64,000 bases of DNA. Origin: Prevotella sp. Its GTDB lineage: Bacteria > Bacteroidota > Bacteroidia > Bacteroidales > Bacteroidaceae. Of the stretch, positions 7,550-15,867 are shown piece after piece (within the stretch, counting starts at the first letter, position 1; each line of letters begins with the position of its first letter). The stretch covers positions 124,001 to 188,000 of the forward strand of contig JAGAPR010000003.1 of the NCBI GenBank assembly GCA_017623155.1, written 5' to 3'. A program made the translations under genes and the position numbers. A model generated the notes under the pieces. The model had not been told where the DNA came from. It did no database searches and worked only from the letters and a program-made list of their open reading frames with translations.

Positions 7550-9007
7550 ATGAGAATCAAGTATTTTTCTTTAGCGATGTTGGCAACGGTGATTGCTACA
7601 TCCTGTTCAAATGAAGAGGTTGTGGAGACGAATGCCGACCCGACAGGCGAGGCTATTGATTTCCTGCCTTCTGTCGGGACGACGCGTGCTACGACAACAA
7701 CGATTACCAATCTCGGTGCTTTCAATGTGTATGCCAAAGGTATTCACGTTGCCAGCGGTTCTTTGTTCAGTCCGTTCCTTGTAGGTGACAACGCCACGGG
7801 TAAGCCGGAAGTAGCAATAAGAGGTAATGTTTCGGGAACTTCCGGTAAATGGACTCTTAAAAATAATGTTTATTGGCCTTCCGATATCGAAAAAGCACTG
7901 TTCTGGGCGTTTTCCGACATGCATGTAGACGAAGAAGTCCCCGCCAGCGGCCTCTGTGTGAAAGGTGTGGTGAAATTTGACAATTACTCCGGTCCTTCGA
8001 TAGAAAACTATACTCCGACAAAAGAAGACTTAAGTAAGGTGGTGACTAACGATCAGGGATGGTATGACGGAGACAATCAAAAAGACCTTGTGAGCGCATT
8101 CTGTCAGCAGACCAAGAATCCGCACGTCAATCTTAATTTCCATCACCTGCTCTCCCAGATAGAGATTACGGCAAGCAGTAAGCGCCTGTCGGACGACAAG
8201 CACAACAGCCGCAAAGTGGATATTAAGGGAGCGTGGATAGTAAACGTATCACCATACGGAACTCTTAGTGCAGGATTTTCATATAACCAAGAGACTCAGG
8301 AAGCTACTGACAAACCGTCATGGACTCCTGTTACAGATGCAAATAAGCTGGAATCGTATGGTACGATTTATGTCGAAGACAGAGAAGTGCCGGTAAGTAT
8401 TAAAGGTTCATCAACACCAACGGCACCTCTCAACATTCTGGGTATCAACGGACGCGGCAATCTGATGCTCATTCCGCAGAAGATGCCCCAATGGGATGGC
8501 GTAAGCACAACCACGACCGGTACTTACCTGCTGTTGCTTTGCCGTGTAGAGCTGCAGCACACCGGAACAGTTGCAGTAGAGCCGGGTGAGCCTATATATC
8601 AGCCTGATGACGAGACAGGATATCACTATCATCAGCTTTTCCCCGTAATGGATTCTTATGACGGAGCTGCCTATGGACTTTCCGCCATACCAATCCCTGT
8701 AGATTGGGCTATCGGCAAGAAATATACATATAGTCTCGATATGTGCGGTGACAATACAGGTGCCGGAAAGTATCCGCCAAACATACCTGCAGACAATGGT
8801 CAATTGGCTGATTATCTTACAAAGTTCATTCCCGAAAGTATAAGAGAAAGTGTTCATATCATTACCGACATACCGGCCGGTAAGAATGTAGGAGACTATG
8901 TGCTTGACGATCCCATCCAGTTCAACGTATCGGTAAGTAACTGGGAAGCTGGCGATACATGGGTTAACGGCAGTGACAACACAGACCAAAGCACTGTCGG
9001 TGAATAA
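7550..9007 (+). CDS. Fimbrillin family protein (Mfa-like major subunit candidate)
   Basis: 485 aa from the ATG at 7550; a TTG three codons earlier is a poorer start. It is a lipoprotein with Cys19 (IATSC), as expected for type V pilins, which are exported as lipoproteins and matured by a gingipain-like cleavage before strand-exchange assembly. Residues ~45-130 begin with the typical Thr-rich TRATTTTITNLGAFNVYAKG, and the body is a two-domain beta sandwich typical of Mfa_like_1. It is third in the DUF3575-DUF5119 operon. A stem-loop between it and the next gene may set the ratio of stalk to tip subunits. Confidence 0.82.
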   Translation: MRIKYFSLAMLATVIATSCSNEEVVETNADPTGEAIDFLPSVGTTRATTTTITNLGAFNVYAKGIHVASGSLFSPFLVGDNATGKPEVAIRGNVSGTSGKWTLKNNVYWPSDIEKALFWAFSDMHVDEEVPASGLCVKGVVKFDNYSGPSIENYTPTKEDLSKVVTNDQGWYDGDNQKDLVSAFCQQTKNPHVNLNFHHLLSQIEITASSKRLSDDKHNSRKVDIKGAWIVNVSPYGTLSAGFSYNQETQEATDKPSWTPVTDANKLESYGTIYVEDREVPVSIKGSSTPTAPLNILGINGRGNLMLIPQKMPQWDGVSTTTTGTYLLLLCRVELQHTGTVAVEPGEPIYQPDDETGYHYHQLFPVMDSYDGAAYGLSAIPIPVDWAIGKKYTYSLDMCGDNTGAGKYPPNIPADNGQLADYLTKFIPESIRESVHIITDIPAGKNVGDYVLDDPIQFNVSVSNWEAGDTWVNGSDNTDQSTVGE

Positions 9008-9079
9008 TGAATAAGACATCAAACAGTGCAAGTACAAGCAGTTGTTGATAGTATAATTAATAAATATAATAGATAGCGT

Positions 9080-9116
9080 AAGGAGTGTCGCACGATAGTC
9101 AGGTGCGGCATTCCTT
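9080..9116 (+). promoter_or_regulatory. Intercistronic stem-loop between two fimbrillin genes
   Basis: Arms AAGGAGTGTCGCA (9080-9092) and TGCGGCATTCCTT (9104-9116) pair over 13 positions with two G-U pairs. No T tract follows, so it looks like an mRNA stabiliser or partial attenuator rather than a full terminator. Confidence 0.5.
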
Positions 9117-9147
9117 GCCTTTGTAATACAAAACATAAACAAGTAGT

Positions 9148-12100
9148 ATGGCACATTTCATTTATCACAGGTTCTGCGCCGGTTTCAGATATGCGGCAGT
9201 TGTGGCTGCCTCATTACTCATATCATGTGACGATGATCTGGAAAGCGGCATGTATTCAGCACAGCCCGCCTTTGATGTGCATGTAAATTCATCATGGAAT
9301 AAAGGAAATGTGACCACGCGTAGCGAAAGCACCGACATAAATATAGAAAAGATTGCGGACAGCGGCAATGACAGGCAACTCTATCTCGTGACGGAATTGG
9401 AAACACTGGATACATATTCTGCCCCGACAGATTGCAATGCAAAGACACGCGGCACCACAATCACGGAAAGCAATTTCCCGTCGAGTTTCGGATTATTTGC
9501 CATCTGTTATGACATGGACTCACAGATGAACAGTTCCATGGGAACCGTTTATGCCCGGAATGTGGAGATTAAAAAGCACGGCAGCGGCAATCTGTGGCAG
9601 GCAGACGGGAACGGACTCGAATGGATCGGAACAGGACGCCTGCTTTTCAACGCATACGCTCCGTACATGCCCGAAAAAAGCAATATATCTTATTCAACCA
9701 CCGGGATGCCATGCCTGAACTTTACCGTAAATCCGGAAGTGAAAGACCAGACAGACCTGCTTACGGCAAAAGCAGACGCTCCCGGCAGGCAGGATACCCC
9801 CGTGGCGCTGAACTTCAGCCATGCTCTGTCTGCCATTACGATACGCACCGGTGACGCCATGCTTGCCGGCGATATAAGCAAGGTTATCATCTCCGGCGTT
9901 CACGGTTCGGGTAAACTGGAACTCAACACCGGCACATGGACTGTTTCCGGCAATGCGGATGCCACTTATACCGCGGAAACAGAAGTATCCCTAAGCTATG
10001 ATACAGACAAGAATCCATATACCGGCAGCAACCTGAACATAGCAGGAACAGATGACGGCCTTACTTTCTTTATGATACCGCAGCAGCTTGAGGCGGATGC
10101 CAAGCTCACCATCGTATTTACCGACGAAATATCTGCCACGGAGCGCACTCTCTCCGCGCCCATAGGAGGAAGCGGAAAAAAATGGGATGCCGGCAAACTG
10201 TATACTTACTCCATATCCTCGACAGGAGTGATAGTTGCTCCTGTGCTTGAGATAAAGAAAGACAACGCGTCGCTCTTCACCGGAGAGAAACAGGAAATAC
10301 CTTTCACCGGCGTCATGCATGGACTGGATATGACGGCTTATCTTAAAGTTTTCCAGTATGACAGCGACAACAAGGAGACCAATATAAAGAACGTGCCCGC
10401 TGATGTAAACGTGTATTCATCCACTGACGGCGGAACCACCTACATAAAGGGCTCATGGGATAACGATGAGACCGCAACGCAACCGACAGACTTCACAAAA
10501 CCACGACGCGGCTCATTGGTGCTGCAGGGGCAGAGTGTGTTTAACGGTGTTCATTCGGAATACCCTTCTACCGTGAAAGGCTCATATCAAGCCCCGATAG
10601 ACTTGTCTGGCACTTACAACCATCCTGCCGGTCATGAAAACGAAACCGCCAACAGCTATATCGTTACCGACCCGGGATATTTCTCCTTCCCTGCCATTTA
10701 CGGCAATGCTCTGAAAAATGAAACAAATAACACAAGCGCATACACCGTAAACCCGTCGTCAACTCCGGCTGTTTCCGGATTGTCGTATTTTGTAGACCAT
10801 AACAACAATAAAATAAACGGACCGTATATAACAGACCAGTTAGGCAGTGGGGAGTATGACGCCATATTGCTGTGGTCAGACTCTCCCGGACTGGTGGATA
10901 AAGTGGAATACAAGTCATCAGGCAAGGGCAAAATACAGTTCCGCATACAGAAAAGCTCCATTGCAGACGGTAATGCGGTTATAGCATTGCGCAAGAAAAA
11001 CGGCAACAAATATGATATTGTGTGGAGCTGGCATATATGGGTGACAAGGTCAAATCACTGCAGCAATCCTGTGATAACGCGCTCAGAGGAAGATAGCGGT
11101 TCCGGCAATAAGACGGAGTATCATCTGATGAACTCCACTCTCGGATATTCCCCCTCACATGGCGCGAATGCGTCGAGGTCTCTGAAGGTGAAGTTTGACT
11201 TTGGCTTGAAAGGCATTGCCGGCAGTCAGATTATCTTTGACGGTCAGCAGGATGCCATCATGGCCTCTGTTGTCGGCGACAACACGTACTATCAGTGGGG
11301 ACGCAAGGATGCCATGCTCCCCGGTGTATATGAGAAGCCTTTTTCGAAACCTTATACATATACACCAAACCTATATGAGTTCACCATGTATAACAAACCC
11401 ATATACGACCAATATGAAGGATATGAGTTTTGCAGCTCTGTAAAGATCGGTTATGAGAGAGGAATGAATATCGGCGAGACAATCCAGCATCCGTACGCCT
11501 TTACAATGGGAAATCCGACAGTTCCTGTGAGCGTAGAAAAATTCCGCAATTATTGGCACGCATTGAGGGGCGCCAGTTATGCGGCTACGGATACAACATT
11601 GCATAATGCATGGAATTCAACCGCTTATCAGTATGGAGGCATTTATAACGAAACCGATAGAAAGTATAATAACCAGAAAGTGACAAAAACCATTTACGAT
11701 CCGTGCCCGCCGGGCTTTAACGTGCCTAACCCAAACGCTTTTAGGGGCATGGCAAGTCAGATATTCAAGGGTTATTATGACAATAGAATGCCCGATGACG
11801 GTAGCTTCTATTGGGATTCCGATTCAAAATGCTGGGTTGCTTCCACAGAATACGGGAACCAAGGCGCCAAGGTGAGAATTTATCCAACGGGAGTGCGCGA
11901 CTATTGCCTGACAGCAGCCAATTGGCCATCCAAACCCTCCGCTTTTGATTTAAATTCAACATGGCCGGCATTCAGTAACGTGACATATATCGCGACAACT
12001 GCACTTCAACCCAACGGAAGGTGTTTGATATTCTACGCTGATAACAGAAGAAAATATGAGATAGGCACCGGTAAGGAACTGCCAAACGGATATCATGTGT

Positions 12101-12180
12101 GCGGACATTCCAGTACGTCCAGTACTTCTTACGGATTTACCGTATGGCCGGAATTCAGCGGCACACAGACGCCTTTGTAG
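9148..12180 (+). CDS. Large fimbrillin-family protein with FISUMP-like C-terminus (tip adhesin candidate)
   Basis: 1010 aa. Lipobox LLISC gives Cys27. Residues ~85-370 form an Mfa-like fimbrillin region (RGTTITESNFPSSFGLFA near 100). The C-terminal ~250 residues carry the FISUMP-type signature IYDPCPPGFNVPNPNAF near 849-866 and a WVASTEYG segment. Size, position at the operon end and the extra domain suggest a low-abundance tip or anchor subunit displaying an adhesive domain (inference). A terminator about 90 bp downstream closes the operon. The middle part (~400-800) is not recognised. Confidence 0.75.
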   Translation: MAHFIYHRFCAGFRYAAVVAASLLISCDDDLESGMYSAQPAFDVHVNSSWNKGNVTTRSESTDINIEKIADSGNDRQLYLVTELETLDTYSAPTDCNAKTRGTTITESNFPSSFGLFAICYDMDSQMNSSMGTVYARNVEIKKHGSGNLWQADGNGLEWIGTGRLLFNAYAPYMPEKSNISYSTTGMPCLNFTVNPEVKDQTDLLTAKADAPGRQDTPVALNFSHALSAITIRTGDAMLAGDISKVIISGVHGSGKLELNTGTWTVSGNADATYTAETEVSLSYDTDKNPYTGSNLNIAGTDDGLTFFMIPQQLEADAKLTIVFTDEISATERTLSAPIGGSGKKWDAGKLYTYSISSTGVIVAPVLEIKKDNASLFTGEKQEIPFTGVMHGLDMTAYLKVFQYDSDNKETNIKNVPADVNVYSSTDGGTTYIKGSWDNDETATQPTDFTKPRRGSLVLQGQSVFNGVHSEYPSTVKGSYQAPIDLSGTYNHPAGHENETANSYIVTDPGYFSFPAIYGNALKNETNNTSAYTVNPSSTPAVSGLSYFVDHNNNKINGPYITDQLGSGEYDAILLWSDSPGLVDKVEYKSSGKGKIQFRIQKSSIADGNAVIALRKKNGNKYDIVWSWHIWVTRSNHCSNPVITRSEEDSGSGNKTEYHLMNSTLGYSPSHGANASRSLKVKFDFGLKGIAGSQIIFDGQQDAIMASVVGDNTYYQWGRKDAMLPGVYEKPFSKPYTYTPNLYEFTMYNKPIYDQYEGYEFCSSVKIGYERGMNIGETIQHPYAFTMGNPTVPVSVEKFRNYWHALRGASYAATDTTLHNAWNSTAYQYGGIYNETDRKYNNQKVTKTIYDPCPPGFNVPNPNAFRGMASQIFKGYYDNRMPDDGSFYWDSDSKCWVASTEYGNQGAKVRIYPTGVRDYCLTAANWPSKPSAFDLNSTWPAFSNVTYIATTALQPNGRCLIFYADNRRKYEIGTGKELPNGYHVCGHSSTSSTSYGFTVWPEFSGTQTPL

Positions 12181-12268
12181 GCAAATAAGGAGCCAACCTG
12201 AAAAGGCATATAATGGCTTTTAGCAGTTTAGATAAACATTTTTAATTTCATATTTATTTTTTATTTGT

Positions 12269-12299
12269 GCGACCGGCGTGTATGCCGGTCGCTTTTTTC
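12269..12299 (+). terminator. Terminator of the fimbrial operon
   Basis: 9-bp stem GCGACCGGC with GCCGGTCGC (12269-12277, 12284-12292), 6-nt loop, then TTTTTT. Confidence 0.85.
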
Positions 12300-12332
12300 T
12301 TCCTTTTATTTTGTCGTTAATCCTAATTAGAT

Positions 12333-12340
12333 TAACTTTG
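12333..12340 (+). promoter_or_regulatory. -7 element upstream of the SpmA/B gene
   Basis: TAACTTTG, about 70 bp before the start codon at 12410. Confidence 0.55.
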
Positions 12341-12409
12341 TGCCGTATATTATAAATCCGGTGGCGTTGTCTTGCCATGGCGCGGCTCACCGGATGAAAA
12401 GGAAACAAG

Positions 12410-13639
12410 ATGGTACTGAATTATATTTGGATAGCGTTTTTCGTCATTGCGTTTGCCGTGGCGACGATACGCCTTGTGTTTATGGGCGACCTTGAAGTGT
12501 TTCCCGCGATGATGGACTCCACGTTTGCATCGTCAAAAACGGCGTTTGAGATATCGATAGGGCTCACGGGAGTGCTCACCTTGTGGCTCGGCATCATGAA
12601 AATCGGCGAGTGCGGAGGCATCGTATCGGCACTGGCGCGCTTGCTCAGCCCGGTGTTCACCCGTCTCTTTCCCGATATTCCCAAGGGCCATCCCGTTACG
12701 GGAAGCATCTTCATGAACATCGCCGCCAACATGCTCAACCTCGACAACGCCGCGACGCCGCTCGGACTGAAAGCCATGGAGCAACTGCAAGAGTTGAACC
12801 CGAAGAAAGACACTGCGACAAACCCTATGATAATGTTTCTCGTGCTCAACACGAGCGGACTGACACTGATACCCGTAAGTATCATGGTATACAGGGCACA
12901 GATGGGAGCCGCCAACCCCACCGACGTGTTTATCCCACTGCTTCTCACCACATTTTTCTCCACATTGGCAGGCATTGTCGTGACAAGCGCGTATCAAAAG
13001 ATAAACCTTCTCAACAGAACAATGATACTGACGCTCGGCGGAATGTGCACCGCAGTGGCCGCGATAGTATGGGGCTTCGGCCGGATGGACAAGGCGCTGA
13101 TGGACACCGTAAGCGTGAGCACGGCCAACATACTGCTGATGACTGTCATTGTGGGGTTCATACTGGCAGGCGTCCGCAAGCGCATAAATGTATACGACAC
13201 GTTTATCGAGGGCGCGAAAGACGGCTTTTCCACCGCCGTGCGCATCATCCCCTATCTCGTGGCGATGCTTGTAGGCGTTGGAGTGTTTCGTGCTTCCGGA
13301 GCGATGGATGCCATTATCGACGGCATCCGCATGGGCGTGGAGGCCTGCGGCGGCAACAGCGACTTCGCTGGAGCGTTGCCCACGGCACTGATGAAGCCTC
13401 TCTCGGGCAGCGGAGCGCGCGGCATGATGGTCGACGCCATGAGCACCTACGGCGCCGATTCGTTCGTCGGCCGGCTGAGTTGCGTGTTTCAAGGCTCCAC
13501 CGACACCACCTTTTATATCCTCGCCGTCTACTTCGGCAGCGTGGGCGTGCGTCACACCCGCCATGCCGTCACCTGCGGCCTGCTGGCCGATGCCGCCGGA
13601 ATAATCGCCGCGATAAGCATCTGCTATATGTTCTTTTAA
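12410..13639 (+). CDS. Spore maturation protein A/B fusion (nucleoside-recognition-domain membrane protein)
   Basis: 409 aa polytopic membrane protein with about ten hydrophobic segments. The N-terminal half matches SpmA (ITGLTGVLTLWLGIMKIGEC-like region, then HPVTGSIFMNIAANMLNLDN near 103-122). The C-terminal half matches SpmB (FIEGAKDGFSTAVRIIPYLV near 265-284, and SGSGARGMMVDAM near 332-344). In Bacillus these are separate proteins needed for spore core dehydration. Non-sporulating Bacteroidetes carry the fused form, whose substrate is unknown, so the name does not imply sporulation. It is followed after 18 bp by the four-helix protein gene, probably co-transcribed. Confidence 0.88.
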   Translation: MVLNYIWIAFFVIAFAVATIRLVFMGDLEVFPAMMDSTFASSKTAFEISIGLTGVLTLWLGIMKIGECGGIVSALARLLSPVFTRLFPDIPKGHPVTGSIFMNIAANMLNLDNAATPLGLKAMEQLQELNPKKDTATNPMIMFLVLNTSGLTLIPVSIMVYRAQMGAANPTDVFIPLLLTTFFSTLAGIVVTSAYQKINLLNRTMILTLGGMCTAVAAIVWGFGRMDKALMDTVSVSTANILLMTVIVGFILAGVRKRINVYDTFIEGAKDGFSTAVRIIPYLVAMLVGVGVFRASGAMDAIIDGIRMGVEACGGNSDFAGALPTALMKPLSGSGARGMMVDAMSTYGADSFVGRLSCVFQGSTDTTFYILAVYFGSVGVRHTRHAVTCGLLADAAGIIAAISICYMFF

Positions 13640-13657
13640 AGGTAAAAAGGTATCTTC

Positions 13658-14227
13658 ATGAGTGAGAATAAGAAAGAAATAAACGGCTATACAAGTCTTA
13701 CGGCATATAAAAAGGCTGAATGTGTTTTCGATATCACATTCTATTTCGTCTGTAATTTCCTCGACCGCGGCCATGACCGCACGGCCGATCAGATGCAGCA
13801 GGCCGCCCGCTCGGGCAAGCAGAACATCGTCGAGGGCTACAGCGACGCCGAAGGCTCGACCGAATCGGAACACAAGCTGACTGTGATAGCGAAGGGAAGC
13901 CTTGAGGAACTGAAAGAAGACTATAAGGACTATCTGCGCAATCACAACATGGAGATATGGGATGCGCAGCATTGGAAATACAAGGCCTGCCAGCCGCTGT
14001 TCCGCCGGCATAACGACAGCGCATACTACCGGCGGCAGATTGAAGGCCGCAGTGCGGAAGATATAGCCAACATCGCGCTGATTGTGATATACCAGACTCT
14101 CGCCCTGCTGCGTGGACTCATAGACCGGCAAGACCGCCTATTTCTTGAAAATGGAGGGATAAGAGAGCAGAGATACAAGGCAAGGATACAGGCAAGAGAA
14201 GACAAAAGCAAAGGAAACAGATGGTAA
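13658..14227 (+). CDS. Four helix bundle suffix domain-containing protein
   Basis: 189 aa, soluble, mostly helical. Residues ~14-120 resemble the S23/IVP four-helix-bundle family (LTAYKKAECVFDITFYF; QMQQAARSGKQNIVEGYSDA near 47-66). The C-terminal extension with YRRQIEGRSAEDIANI near 128-143 matches the suffix variety. Related proteins were first found encoded in 23S rRNA intervening sequences, but this copy is free-standing; its function is unknown. The C-terminus is basic and helical. It probably shares a transcript with the SpmA/B gene; a hairpin-rich repeat follows the stop. Confidence 0.75.
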   Translation: MSENKKEINGYTSLTAYKKAECVFDITFYFVCNFLDRGHDRTADQMQQAARSGKQNIVEGYSDAEGSTESEHKLTVIAKGSLEELKEDYKDYLRNHNMEIWDAQHWKYKACQPLFRRHNDSAYYRRQIEGRSAEDIANIALIVIYQTLALLRGLIDRQDRLFLENGGIREQRYKARIQAREDKSKGNRW

Positions 14228-14312
14228 GGGTTGTAGGGGAAGTAGGGATTTTAGGGGAGAAAATCCCTACCACACCTACCCACCCTACAGCCCCTACTTT
14301 CTCTACCCTATA
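14228..14312. repeat. GTAGGG-rich inverted repeat, possible terminator
   Basis: GTAGGGATTTT (14242-14252) pairs perfectly with AAAATCCCTAC (14260-14270), flanked by further GTAGGGG and CCCCTAC motifs. Related GTAGGGGTTGTAGGG sequence occurs inside the ~440-bp inverted repeat copies (near 22420-22450 and 40070-40095). Confidence 0.6.
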
Positions 14313-14329
14313 ATAAAAACAAAAAAACA

Positions 14330-15805
14330 ATGGCATCATTAAAATCACTGGCAAAGGACACAGCCATCTATGGCCTGTCGAGCATCGTGGGGCGTTTCCT
14401 CAACTATCTGCTCGTGCCGCTCTACACAGCCAAGTTATCGGCCGAGAGCGGCGGTTACGGAGTAATAACGAATGTCTACGCCTATACGGCACTGATACTC
14501 GTGATACTCACTTACGGCATGGAGACGACCCTGTTCCGCTACTCCAACAAGGATGGTGAGAACGCGGATACAGTATTTTCAACGGCATTGAAATCCGTTT
14601 CCTTCACATCACTGACGTTCATCGCACTCGTGCTGGTCTTCATCTCGCCCCTTTCAGCGATCATGGGCTACGCCGAACATCCGGCATATATATGGACCAT
14701 GGCTGTCACCGTGGCGGTAGATGCCGTTCACTGCATACTCTTCGCACGCCTGCGCTACGAGAAACGGCCGGTGAAATTTGCCGCACTCAAACTGTTTTTC
14801 ATCATTCTCAACATCTCGCTCAATATCTTCTTCTTCGTCGTCGTACCCGAATTTACCGACCGTTCCACCGATGTCGGGTATGCGTTTTATATCAATCTCG
14901 CATGTTCTATGATAGTTACTTTCTGCTTTGCCAAGGAGATAAAGACGGCGCTCGGCGTGAAATTCGACGGTGCTTTGCTGCGCCGCATGCTGTCATACGG
15001 CTGGCCGATACTCGTGCTCGGCATAGCGGGGATACTCAATCAGACGGCTGACAAGATACTGTTTCCTTATATTTACGATGCCGGAAACGCCAACGAACAG
15101 CTCGGAATATACGGTGCGGCATCTAAGATAGCCATGATCATGGCCATGATAACACAGGCTTTCCGCTATGCCTACGAACCGTTTGTCTTCGGAAAGGCAA
15201 AAGACAAGGACGGCGACAGCCGAGAGGTGTATGCCAAGGCTATGAAATACTTTATCATTTTCACACTCATGGCTTTCCTTCTCGTATCGGGCTACATGGG
15301 AATACTGCGCCATATCATCGGCCGCGACTACTGGTCGGGACTGCGCGTGGTGCCCGTGGTGATGGTGGCCGAGATAATGATGGGCATATATTTCAACCTC
15401 TCGTTCTGGTACAAGCTCATCGACAAGACAATATGGGGCGCATGGTTCTCGGGCATCGGATGTGCCGTGCTCGTGGCAACAAACATCATTTTCGTGCCTG
15501 TCTACGGATATATGGCCTGCGCATGGGCCGGAGTGGCGGGCTATGGCGTGGCCATGACGCTGTCGTATCTTGTCGGTCAGCGTCATTATCCCATACGATA
15601 CCCGCTCGGCGAAATAGCCTTCTACGTGTTGCTTGCCGCCGCATTGTTTGCCGGTATCACTGTGTCAAACGACAAACTGCCGCTCGCGGCCGCCATCGGA
15701 ACGAATACTTTGCTCGTGGCTCTGTTTGCCTTTGTCGTGGTGAAACGCGATTTCCCGCTGTCGTCTTTGCCTGTTGTGGGCAAGTATTTCCGCGATAAGA
15801 AGTGA
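14330..15805 (+). CDS. Oligosaccharide flippase family (Wzx/MATE-fold) membrane protein
   Basis: 491 aa with 12-14 hydrophobic segments. The N-terminus SLAKDTAIYGLSSIVGRFLN and the YGWPILVLGIAGILNQTADK segment near 220-239 are typical of polysaccharide_synt/MVF-superfamily flippases of Bacteroidetes. Such proteins move lipid-linked glycans across the inner membrane. There are no glycosyltransferases nearby, so the substrate cannot be inferred; it is a stand-alone gene of the kind often annotated as a lipopolysaccharide biosynthesis protein. No promoter is obvious in the 100 bp upstream, which is occupied by the GTAGGG repeat. Confidence 0.82.
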   Translation: MASLKSLAKDTAIYGLSSIVGRFLNYLLVPLYTAKLSAESGGYGVITNVYAYTALILVILTYGMETTLFRYSNKDGENADTVFSTALKSVSFTSLTFIALVLVFISPLSAIMGYAEHPAYIWTMAVTVAVDAVHCILFARLRYEKRPVKFAALKLFFIILNISLNIFFFVVVPEFTDRSTDVGYAFYINLACSMIVTFCFAKEIKTALGVKFDGALLRRMLSYGWPILVLGIAGILNQTADKILFPYIYDAGNANEQLGIYGAASKIAMIMAMITQAFRYAYEPFVFGKAKDKDGDSREVYAKAMKYFIIFTLMAFLLVSGYMGILRHIIGRDYWSGLRVVPVVMVAEIMMGIYFNLSFWYKLIDKTIWGAWFSGIGCAVLVATNIIFVPVYGYMACAWAGVAGYGVAMTLSYLVGQRHYPIRYPLGEIAFYVLLAAALFAGITVSNDKLPLAAAIGTNTLLVALFAFVVVKRDFPLSSLPVVGKYFRDKK

Positions 15806-15822
15806 ATTTGGCGGAAAATGGT

Positions 15823-15830
15823 TATCTTTG
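15823..15830 (+). promoter_or_regulatory. -7 element of the S46 peptidase gene
   Basis: TATCTTTG about 38 bp before the start codon at 15868; the flippase stop lies just upstream. Confidence 0.65.
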
Positions 15831-15867
15831 CAAAAGATATAAAAGAATAAAACAAAGATAAATAACA

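Noticed and set aside
12410-13639. Evidence of sporulation
   Set aside because: SpmA/SpmB-type proteins are common in non-sporulating Bacteroidetes, and no other sporulation gene is present.
12533-14131. 532-aa open frame on the minus strand across the SpmA/B and four-helix genes
   Set aside because: His-, Arg- and Cys-rich shadow of two genes with clear family motifs; no start signal or promoter.
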